From: CAZFUY01 sp964522445
Lineage (GTDB): Bacteria > Pseudomonadota > Gammaproteobacteria > SZUA-229
Direction of reading: 5' to 3'
Assembly: GCA_964522445.1 (NCBI GenBank)
Contig: CAZFUY010000065.1
Span: forward strand, 1 to 17,807
DNA: 17,807 bases
Notes under the pieces: model-generated
Databases searched by the model: none
The model's input: the letters and a program-made list of their open reading frames with translations, nothing else
Told to the model about the DNA's origin: nothing
In this document: one piece after another, positions 1 through 6,455 of the stretch
Layout of the letters: the number at the start of each line of letters is the position of its first letter
Position numbering within the stretch: position 1 is the stretch's first letter
Made by a program: the position numbers and the translations under genes

Positions 1-1271
1 TCAACAAACCCAGGAAATGACGTATTTACATTCTCACAATCTTCAATATGTATCTCACCCTCTGATCGTAAAGCCGCCATAGTAAACGCCATTGCAATAC
101 GGTGATCATCATGACTATTAACCTTGCCACCTTTAATTGATCCACCCTGAATAATCATGCCATCATCGGTTGCCTGTGCATTAACGCCGATTGCCTGAAG
201 ACCATCGGCCATCACCTGAATACGATCTGATTCTTTTACACGAAGTTCTTCTGCACCGGTTATAACCGTCTCACCTTCTGCACAGGCCGCGGCAACAAAA
301 ATTACCGGGAATTCATCAATGGCTAAAGGCACTAACTCTTCAGGAATATGGATACCTTTTAACTGGGCACTTTGAATGCGAATATCTGCCACTGGCTCAC
401 CACCCACCTCACGCGAGTTAAGCAATTCAATATTGGCGCCCATTAATTTAAGAATATCAATAACACCTGTTCGTGTGGGATTAATACCAACATGCTGCAG
501 AGTTATATCTGAACCTTTGGCAATACTCGCACCCACCATAAAAAATGCTGATGATGAAATATCAGTTGGCACATCAATATCACAGGCTGTTAACTTGCCA
601 CCACCTTCAATGCACATAGTAGAACCATTGGTCGTCACCGGATAACCAAATGCATTTAACATACGCTCTGTGTGGTCACGCGTCATTGCAGGTTCGCTAA
701 CACAGGTTTTGCCCTGAGCATACATACCAGCCAGTAACAAACAGGATTTCACCTGGGCACTGGCCATAGGCATAACATACTCAATACCTTTTAATGCCTG
801 TGCGCCAGAAATTTTTAAAGGGGGTTTGCCTTCATCGGCAGTCTCAACTTTTGCACCCATTAGTGATAAAGGATCTGTCACTCGTTTCATTGGACGTTTT
901 GATAAAGAACGATCACCTGATAGCTCAACATCAAAAGCCTGACCCGCAAGTAAGCCTGACATCAATCGCATCGATGTTCCTGAATTACCAACATCAAGTG
1001 CATGCTCAGGTTTTTTAAGCCCGTTAATGCCAACACCATTAATAATCACTTTACCTTCTTCGCTGGGGCCTTCAATTTCAACTCCCATGGCTCGAAATGC
1101 GCGTAAAGTATTTAAACTATCTTCACCCTGTAAAAAACCTGTGACATGCGAAACACCATCTGCCAATGAACCAAACATAATGGAACGGTGTGAAATGGAT
1201 TTATCACCAGGAACGCGGAACTCACCTTTTAAAGTGCCGCCGGGATTAACTATAAAATCTATTTGTGTCAT
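1..1271 (-). CDS. aroA: 3-phosphoshikimate 1-carboxyvinyltransferase (EPSP synthase), 3' end cut by window edge
   Basis: EPSP synthase condenses shikimate-3-phosphate with phosphoenolpyruvate in the cytoplasm, the sixth step of the shikimate pathway. The frame is open from an ATG at 1269-1271 to the left edge, giving about 423 residues that begin MTQIDFIVNPGG. Visible motifs are GDKSISHR (22-29), GNSGTSMRL (95-103), MASAQVKS, MTRDHTE, NPTRTG and RVKESDRI, all family signatures. The four short motifs GDKS, SAQVK, RDHTE and NPTR match the class II EPSPS pattern. The Gly of GNSGT (residue 98), equivalent to E. coli Gly96, is kept; the glyphosate-tolerant CP4 enzyme has Ala there. The last visible residues, FPGFV, lie close to the normal C-terminus, so probably only 10-20 residues are missing. 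It follows tyrA after a 113-base spacer that holds a palindromic repeat. In pseudomonads tyrA and aroA are fused in this same order; here they are separate. Confidence 0.96.
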   Translation of the reverse strand, partial: MTQIDFIVNPGGTLKGEFRVPGDKSISHRSIMFGSLADGVSHVTGFLQGEDSLNTLRAFRAMGVEIEGPSEEGKVIINGVGINGLKKPEHALDVGNSGTSMRLMSGLLAGQAFDVELSGDRSLSKRPMKRVTDPLSLMGAKVETADEGKPPLKISGAQALKGIEYVMPMASAQVKSCLLLAGMYAQGKTCVSEPAMTRDHTERMLNAFGYPVTTNGSTMCIEGGGKLTACDIDVPTDISSSAFFMVGASIAKGSDITLQHVGINPTRTGVIDILKLMGANIELLNSREVGGEPVADIRIQSAQLKGIHIPEELVPLAIDEFPVIFVAAACAEGETVITGAEELRVKESDRIQVMADGLQAIGVNAQATDDGMIIQGGSIKGGKVNSHDDHRIAMAFTMAALRSEGEIHIEDCENVNTSFPGFV

Positions 1272-1300
1272 AAAAATATCTTAAGTTTGTAATATTGTAT

Positions 1301-1368
1301 TGTAGGAGCGGCTTTAGCCGCGATAATTATTTGACATAATGACTATCACAACTAAAGCCGCTCCTACA
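1301..1368. repeat. REPIN-like inverted pair of REP sequences, copy 1
   Basis: The left arm at 1301-1323 begins TGTAGGAGCGGCTTTAG. The right arm at 1351-1368 is its inverse, with 17 bases matching perfectly. The left arm holds its own short palindrome (GCGGCTTTAGCCGC) after a GTAG foot, the usual form of REP sequences moved by RAYT transposases. The pair lies in the tyrA/aroA spacer and would form a long hairpin in the transcript. The same element recurs at 3015-3081. Confidence 0.85.
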
Positions 1369-1384
1369 TTAATTTAAAAAATGT

Positions 1385-1882
1385 TTAGTTTTCAATATAC
1401 CCATCACGTGCTTTTTTAGAACGTGTAAATATTTTCAGTAAAGTATCTTCGTCTTCCGTTTCTATGGCCTGTTTTAGTGTATCAAGTTCATTTTGATAAC
1501 GTTGCATCATGGCTAAAATTGCATCACGATTTGATAAACAAATGTCTCGCCACATTGTTGGGTCACTTGATGCTATACGGGTAAAATCTCTAAAACCACC
1601 GGCTGCAAATTTNNNNNNNNNNNNNNNNNNNNNNNNNNNNNNNNNNNNNNNNNNNNNNNNNNNNNNNNNNNNNNNNNNNNNNNNNNNNNNNNNNNNNNNN
1701 NNNNNNNNNNNNGCATAATCCATTTCAAATTCATCAATTACGCCTAAACTAACCGCCTGTTCAAGATGAAGTTTATTTCGGCCTGCACCTATAACTGTTT
1801 TACAAAAACCCGATTTTTTTAAAGCAAGCGCAAGCGACCCACCAATTAAACCAACACCTATAATGCAAAGACGATTTATCAT
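1385..1882 (-). CDS. tyrA: Prephenate (cyclohexadienyl) dehydrogenase, interrupted by an assembly gap
   Basis: TyrA oxidatively decarboxylates prephenate to 4-hydroxyphenylpyruvate (or arogenate to tyrosine) using NAD(P). The N-terminal 56 residues (1715-1882) show a Rossmann dinucleotide fold with IGVGLIGGSLALAL at about residues 8-21. The C-terminal 75 residues (1385-1612) carry the TyrA helical-domain sequence FAAGGFRDFTRIASSDP followed by MWRDICLSNRDAIL. Between them are 100 N. Family members are about 280-300 residues, so roughly 150 residues (about 450 bases) must be hidden and the placeholder is too short. The frame stays open across the N run only by chance. The start ATG overlaps the hisC stop by four bases (ATGA, 1879-1882), which suggests translational coupling. 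Whether it prefers prephenate or arogenate cannot be told from what is visible. Confidence 0.9.
   Translation of the reverse strand: MINRLCIIGVGLIGGSLALALKKSGFCKTVIGAGRNKLHLEQAVSLGVIDEFEMDYXXXXXXXXXXXXXXXXXXXXXXXXXXXXXXXXXXKFAAGGFRDFTRIASSDPTMWRDICLSNRDAILAMMQRYQNELDTLKQAIETEDEDTLLKIFTRSKKARDGYIEN
1613..1712. other. Assembly gap (100 N) inside tyrA
   Basis: This is a run of exactly 100 N, the conventional placeholder for a gap of unknown length. From the normal length of TyrA, the missing sequence is probably about 450 bases. Confidence 0.97.
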
Positions 1883-2997
1883 GAAAGCACTTTCTCCAGC
1901 GCAAGCAGGACTCTTTTGTTCTGTTTTTCTGTGCCAACTGTAATCCTTAAATATTCAGGCATATTGTAATTTTCCACCGGACGCACAATAACACCCTCTT
2001 TTAACAAAGCCTCATAAACGGGTGCTGCATCTCTTTTTAAATCCACAGAAATAAAATTAGCAATGGTTGGAATGTGTTTTAAACTTAATTTATTAAAACC
2101 ATCAATAAGCTGCTTTAACCCAGCATTATTTAACTTAACACTGTTTATTATATGATCTTCATCAGCCAGTGCAGCTAACGCGGCTGCCTGTGCTGGCATA
2201 TTTGTATTAAAGGGCTGGCGTACTCGATTTAAAATATCCGCAATATCGGGGTGCGAAAGTGAATAACCAATTCTTAAACCTGCCAGGCCATAAATTTTTG
2301 AGAAAGTACGGGTAATAATTAAATTCGAATATTTATTTAACAAACCATTGGTATCAGGTTTAAGCTCATCAGGCATATATTCAAAATAAGCCTCATCTAA
2401 AACCACAATTACATCATCAGCAACTTTTTCAAGAAAATGATCTAAGTCATCAAGATCAAACCAGGTGCCTGTTGGATTATTTGGGTTGGCAATAAAAACC
2501 ACTCGTGTTGATTGATCTATGCATTCATTAAATGCTGTCAGATCATGACCATAAGGCATGGTCTTATGATCAGCGGAAAGTGCTTTTGCTATTTTTGCTT
2601 CAGCACCAATGGCCTGTACAACCAAAGGATAAACAGCAAAAGAATATTCTGAATAAACAGCTGAATAACAGGGCGCTAAAAATGCGCGCCCTACTAATTC
2701 TAATATTTCATTTGAACCATTGCCTAATGTAATACATGCAGGGTCAACATTATATTTTTTAGCCAGCGCCACCGTTAATTTATGCCCTGCGCCATCAGGG
2801 TATAAATTAACTTCTTTTAAAACAGATTGCGCTGCGGCTATTGCTTTTAAACTCGGGCCTAAGGGGTTTTCATTAGATGCCAGTTTAATAGCATTTGTAA
2901 TACCCAGTTCACGCTCCAGATCTTCTACCGGCTTGCCTGGCTGGTAGGGGTTTAATTGTTGAACACCAGGGACGGCGAGTTTTTGAAATAAATTCAT
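1879..2997 (-). CDS. hisC: Histidinol-phosphate / aromatic aminotransferase (HisC family)
   Basis: This is a class I/II PLP aminotransferase of 372 residues, the usual length for HisC. It shows NPNNPTG (171-177), the cofactor-contacting DEAYFEY (from 201), the Schiff-base lysine in TRTFSKIYGLAGLRIGY (Lys234) and a C-terminal YLRITVGT containing the substrate-binding Arg. HisC enzymes convert imidazole-acetol phosphate to histidinol phosphate. In this operon position (between pheA and tyrA, as with hisC2 of pseudomonads) the enzyme is thought to serve mainly as an aromatic aminotransferase for phenylpyruvate and 4-hydroxyphenylpyruvate. That role is inferred from context. The ATG at 2995-2997 gives the family N-terminus (LAVPGVQQLNPYQPGKP) but has no clear Shine-Dalgarno, and the REPIN-like repeat ends only about 17 bases upstream. 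It overlaps tyrA by four bases. Confidence 0.94.
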   Translation of the reverse strand: MNLFQKLAVPGVQQLNPYQPGKPVEDLERELGITNAIKLASNENPLGPSLKAIAAAQSVLKEVNLYPDGAGHKLTVALAKKYNVDPACITLGNGSNEILELVGRAFLAPCYSAVYSEYSFAVYPLVVQAIGAEAKIAKALSADHKTMPYGHDLTAFNECIDQSTRVVFIANPNNPTGTWFDLDDLDHFLEKVADDVIVVLDEAYFEYMPDELKPDTNGLLNKYSNLIITRTFSKIYGLAGLRIGYSLSHPDIADILNRVRQPFNTNMPAQAAALAALADEDHIINSVKLNNAGLKQLIDGFNKLSLKHIPTIANFISVDLKRDAAPVYEALLKEGVIVRPVENYNMPEYLRITVGTEKQNKRVLLALEKVLS

Positions 2998-3014
2998 TTG
3001 ATAATTTTTTCTGA

Positions 3015-3081
3015 TGTAGGAGCGGCTTTAGCCGCGATAGTATTTAGTTTAACGACTGCCGCGGCTGAAGCCGCTCCTACA
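3015..3081. repeat. REPIN-like inverted pair of REP sequences, copy 2
   Basis: The left arm is 3015-3037 and the right arm 3058-3081. About 22 positions pair with a single mismatch, and each arm has a GTAG foot and an internal palindrome. The left arm is identical over 23 bases to the left arm at 1301-1323, and only the short centre differs. It fills most of the 105-base pheA/hisC spacer. Confidence 0.88.
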
Positions 3082-3102
3082 GTTTGAGTGTTTTCCATTT
3101 TT

Positions 3103-3924
3103 CTACAGAACAGCTTTTGGATAAGAGCCCAATATTCTTATCATGGCTGTTTCATGTTCAATTTCAACCAGTGCTTCAGCAACGTTCTTATCATCTTTAT
3201 GACCTTCAATATCAATAAAGAAAACATATTCCCACACACCACGGTTTGATGGGCGGGACTCAATTTTGCTCATGCCAATATTTCGTGATGCCAGTGGCTT
3301 TAATAACTCATGCAAAGCACCCGGCTTATTATGCGAGGTAACCAGAAGCGATGTACGATCTTCGCCACTAGGCCCTACTGCATTTTTACCAATTACTATA
3401 AAGCGTGTTGTATTATTTGGCTCATCTTCAATTTCTGAATAAAGAATGGGCACCTGATAAATTTCTGAAGCCGACTTTCCTGCAATAGCAGCACTACCCT
3501 TTTCTTTTTTGCTGAGAAGCACTGCCTCTGCATTACTGCACACAGCATATTGCTCAACCGAGGGCAAATTAACATCCAGCCAACGGCGACATTGAGCCAG
3601 TGATTGCTGATGAGAAAACACTTTTTTAATTGAGCTTAAATCTTTCTCATTGCTGATTAAATTATGCTGAATACGCAAATCAACTTCACCACAAATCTGC
3701 ATAGATGAGTTAATTAACAAATCCAGTGTATGAGTAATAACACCTTCAGTTGAATTTTCTATGGGCGCAACACCAAACTGCACCTGCCCTGATTCAACAA
3801 CACGAAAAATTTCTTCGATATTTTTTACTGGCTCTTCTTCAATAGATGAACCAAAATGTTTTACCGCAGCAACATGATTGTATGTACCCGCAGGGCCAAG
3901 AAAAGCAACTTTAAGCGGACGCTC
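3103..3924 (-). CDS. pheA: Prephenate dehydratase (P-protein), 5' end lost in assembly gap
   Basis: The visible part is 273 residues, starting at ERPLKVAFLGPAGTYNHVA just after the N run. It contains the whole prephenate dehydratase domain: GPAGTYN, IENSTEGVITHTLD, SHQQSLAQCRRWL and the catalytic TRF motif in NNTTRFIVIG. A C-terminal ACT regulatory domain follows, with GALHELL and the ESRP phenylalanine-binding motif. The protein ends LGSYPKAVL, as pseudomonad-type P-proteins do from memory. Such proteins have an N-terminal chorismate mutase domain of about 95 residues before the point where this sequence begins, so that domain and the start codon are probably inside the gap. The enzyme turns prephenate into phenylpyruvate and is normally feedback-inhibited by Phe through the ACT domain. 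The in-frame join to serA is a gap artefact, not a fusion. Confidence 0.95.
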   Translation of the reverse strand, partial: ERPLKVAFLGPAGTYNHVAAVKHFGSSIEEEPVKNIEEIFRVVESGQVQFGVAPIENSTEGVITHTLDLLINSSMQICGEVDLRIQHNLISNEKDLSSIKKVFSHQQSLAQCRRWLDVNLPSVEQYAVCSNAEAVLLSKKEKGSAAIAGKSASEIYQVPILYSEIEDEPNNTTRFIVIGKNAVGPSGEDRTSLLVTSHNKPGALHELLKPLASRNIGMSKIESRPSNRGVWEYVFFIDIEGHKDDKNVAEALVEIEHETAMIRILGSYPKAVL

Positions 3925-4024
3925 NNNNNNNNNNNNNNNNNNNNNNNNNNNNNNNNNNNNNNNNNNNNNNNNNNNNNNNNNNNNNNNNNNNNNNNNNNNN
4001 NNNNNNNNNNNNNNNNNNNNNNNN
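3925..4024. other. Assembly gap (100 N) between serA and pheA
   Basis: This is a run of exactly 100 N. It should hold the last part of the SerA ACT domain (about 35-40 residues), a spacer, and the start codon and chorismate mutase domain of PheA. That adds up to roughly 400 bases or more, so the placeholder understates the true length. Confidence 0.95.
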
Positions 4025-5085
4025 CCTTTTGATTCATTAACCATGTGCATGATATTAACACTTGATTGTCCCAGTACATGAGACACCTGCGCCAGCATAT
4101 CAGGCATATTTTTATTGGCTATAGCCAGACGTTTTTCGCCTTTACGAGCCATCTTAATATTGGGGAAATTAACTGAATTTCTAATATTACCGTTTTGCAG
4201 AAAATCTTTAAGCTGATCAGCAATCATAATGGCACAGTTATCTTCTGCTTCACCTGTTGACGCACCTAAATGCGGCAGAGTAATTACATTGGCGTGACCT
4301 TTTAATTCATTCGATGGGAAGTCACATACATAAGCATGTATCTTGCCTGAATCAATGGCCGCTAATGCGGCTGTATCATCAACAATACCATCGCGTGCAA
4401 AATTCAAAATAACAGAACCATCTTTCATGGTTGCCAGTCGCTCTGCATTCAATAAGTTTTTAGTTGAATCTAGCAAAGGCACGTGGAAAGTTACAAAATC
4501 AGCCTGTTTGAATAACTCATCTGCGCTATCTACTTCTTCAACATTTGACGATAACTGCCATGCACTTTTAACAGTAATCGTTGGATCAAAACCAATAACA
4601 CGCATGCCTAAAGCATCTGCCGCATTAGCAATTTGAACACCAATAGCACCTAAACCAATAACACCTAAAGTGCGACCCGGTAATTCATAACCGACATATT
4701 TTTTCTTACCCGCTTCAACTGCTTTTGTTACCTCAGCATCAGAGCCTTCAAGTGTTGTTGTGTATTGCCATGCCTGAGCAATATTACGACAGGCCATTAA
4801 CATGCCCGCAATAACCAGCTCTTTAACTGCATTGGCATTTGCACCCGGCGCATTAAAAACAACTATGCCTTTTTCTGACATGGCATCAACTGGGATGTTA
4901 TTGACACCCGCTCCTGCGCGACCAATAGCTTTAACTGAATCTGCAACAGGTTCTTCGTGCATTTTAAAAGATCGCAGCATAATGGCATCGGGTGTTGCTG
5001 CATCTGCATCAACCGTGTAATTGTCTGCTGATAGACGGCTTAAGCCCTGCTCTGAAATATTGTTATATGTTTTGATTGTGAACAT
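4025..5085 (-). CDS. serA: D-3-phosphoglycerate dehydrogenase, 3' end lost in assembly gap
   Basis: SerA oxidises 3-phosphoglycerate to 3-phosphohydroxypyruvate with NAD, the first step of serine synthesis. There are 353 residues before the N run. The nucleotide-binding fold carries TLGVIGLGAIGVQIA (GLGAIG at 144-149). Catalytic candidates are Arg231 in NFARDGIVD, Glu260 in FPSNEL and His272 in TLPHLGAST. An ACT domain begins near residue 318 (KRLAIANKNMPDMLAQVSHV) and is cut by the gap. The length suits the short SerA type of about 390 residues with one ACT domain. The ATG at 5083-5085 has an AAGG about 9 bases upstream. It lies downstream of serC, separated by a nested palindromic repeat. 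A serA inside a serC-pheA-hisC-tyrA-aroA block is not part of the classical pseudomonad arrangement. Confidence 0.95.
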
Positions 5086-5103
5086 TTTAAAAAACCTTTT
5101 TTG

Positions 5104-5201
5104 GCCACAGAGGTACAGAGTACACAGAGAAAATCTTGAAATAATGTATTTTCGCGAAGCGAAAACAATAAAAACCTCTGTGCTCTCTGTGCCTCTGTGG
5201 C
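5104..5201. repeat. Nested palindrome with CACAGAG arms between serC and serA
   Basis: The outer arms at 5104-5129 and 5176-5201 pair at about 23 of 26 positions and are built from repeated CACAGAG/CCACAGAGG units. Inside lies a second, perfect hairpin: TTTTCGC (5149-5155), loop GAA, GCGAAAA (5159-5165). The element fills nearly all of the 125-base spacer. CACAGAG-rich palindromes of this look are, from memory, dispersed in many environmental bacterial genomes; their function is not established. Confidence 0.85.
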
Positions 5202-5210
5202 GATTATTTA

Positions 5211-6290
5211 TTAACCGTTACGTTTTTCGAAATCTTTCATGAAATCAATAAGCGCATCTACACCCGCTTCTGGCATGGCATTATATATACTGGCACGCAT
5301 ACCACCCACTGAACGATGACCTTTTAATGTCTGCAAACCCACTTTGCCCGCTTCTTCAAGAAACATTGCATTCAACTCATCATCTGCAAGTAGAAATGGC
5401 ACATTCATCCATGAGCGACAATTTATATCAACAGGATTGGAGTAGAAATCAGAGCCATCAATAGCCGCATAAAGTTTTCCAGCTTTACGCTCATTGATTT
5501 CGGCCATAGCTTTCATACCACCTTTATCCTTAATCCACTGGAATACCAGACCAGCCAGATACCAGCTGTATGTTGGTGGCGTGTTATACATAGAGTCATT
5601 ATCTGCAAAGGTTTTGTAATCCATCATTGCAGGCATGGCATCATTGGCTTTGCCGATCAGGTCTTCACGCACAATGACAATCGTCAAACCCGCAGGGCCA
5701 ACATTCTTTTGAGCGCCCGCATAGATGACACCATATTTTGATACATCAATTTCACGGGACAAAATCGTTGAAGACATATCGGCCACTAATGGCACATCTG
5801 TTTCAGGTAAAAATGGGAATTCAACACCAACAATAGTTTCATTTGGTGTGAAGTGTAAATAAGCCGCATCAGAGCTGGTATTCCATTTAGACTGTTCTTC
5901 CACTGTGGTAAATTTAGAATCAGACGTATCGCTCACCACATTCACATCACAGTAACGCTTAGCTTCAGCAACTGCTTTTTTAGACCATTGACCTGTCAAA
6001 ACATAATCGGCTTTGTTGTTACCCTGAAGTAAATTGATCGGCACCATAGCAAATTGAGAACTTGCACCACCCTGTAAAAACAGCACTTTGTAGTTATCAG
6101 GAATAGCCATAATCTCACGCAGATCAGCTTCGGCTTTTGCTGCAATTGACATAAAATCTTTTCCACGATGCGACATTTCCATTACCGACATGCCTGCATC
6201 ATTCCACTCCAGCATTTCCTGCTGTGCCTGTTTAAGGACTTCTTCTGGCAAGGCCGCAGGGCCTGCACTAAAATTATATACCCGACTCAC
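5211..6290 (-). CDS. serC: Phosphoserine aminotransferase
   Basis: SerC is a class V PLP aminotransferase that converts 3-phosphohydroxypyruvate and glutamate to phosphoserine. The same family also acts in pyridoxal-phosphate synthesis (pdxF). The frame can be extended to a TTG at 6329, but I chose the GTG at 6288-6290. That start gives the family N-terminus (SRVYNFSAGPAALPEEVL) and has a strong Shine-Dalgarno, AAAGGTG, five bases upstream. The resulting 359 residues match the usual length. The Schiff-base lysine is Lys195 in YAGAQKNVGPAGL. Other family signatures are MEMSHRGKDF, LQGGASSQFAM and the C-terminal GHRSVGGMRASIYNAMP. It is the first gene of the amino-acid block downstream of gyrA and is followed by serA. 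Confidence 0.97.
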   Translation of the reverse strand: MSRVYNFSAGPAALPEEVLKQAQQEMLEWNDAGMSVMEMSHRGKDFMSIAAKAEADLREIMAIPDNYKVLFLQGGASSQFAMVPINLLQGNNKADYVLTGQWSKKAVAEAKRYCDVNVVSDTSDSKFTTVEEQSKWNTSSDAAYLHFTPNETIVGVEFPFLPETDVPLVADMSSTILSREIDVSKYGVIYAGAQKNVGPAGLTIVIVREDLIGKANDAMPAMMDYKTFADNDSMYNTPPTYSWYLAGLVFQWIKDKGGMKAMAEINERKAGKLYAAIDGSDFYSNPVDINCRSWMNVPFLLADDELNAMFLEEAGKVGLQTLKGHRSVGGMRASIYNAMPEAGVDALIDFMKDFEKRNG

Positions 6291-6295
6291 AATTA

Positions 6296-6302
6296 CACCT
6301 TT
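6296..6302 (-). promoter_or_regulatory. Shine-Dalgarno deciding the GTG start of serC
   Basis: AAAGGTG on the minus strand ends five bases before the GTG at 6290. It supports that start over the TTG at 6329. Confidence 0.75.
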
Positions 6303-6325
6303 GCGATTAATCACTTTAAGTTTAT

Positions 6326-6340
6326 ACAATAACCTATTGT
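6326..6340. promoter_or_regulatory. Perfect 15-base inverted repeat upstream of serC (candidate operator)
   Basis: ACAATA-ACC-TATTGT is a perfect 6+6 inverted repeat with a 3-base centre, lying 35 bases upstream of the serC GTG and next to an AT-rich tract that could hold a -10 box. A TTGACT further upstream (minus strand) could be a -35, but I found no convincing -10 at the right distance. Operator function is only a suggestion from position and symmetry. Confidence 0.3.
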
Positions 6341-6455
6341 TTTATATAGATTAAACCATTTATTTTATTAGGAACCTGAAGTCAAGCTTGATAGATTGTA
6401 GATTCGATACGCTAATAAGCTAAATCAAATATGACTCCGCCCCCTCCACAATAAT

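Noticed and set aside
376..1284. Three plus-strand open frames of 74-89 codons over aroA
   Set aside because: They are shadows of the minus-strand aroA frame, with no family resemblance and no ribosome-binding sites.
3103..5085. A SerA-prephenate dehydratase fusion enzyme
   Set aside because: The frame is continuous only through 100 N. Both partners are cut inside known domains, and the expected missing sequence is longer than the placeholder.
6291..6329. Longer SerC starting at a TTG at 6329
   Set aside because: The extra 13 residues are not part of the family N-terminus, and the GTG at 6290 has a strong Shine-Dalgarno five bases upstream.
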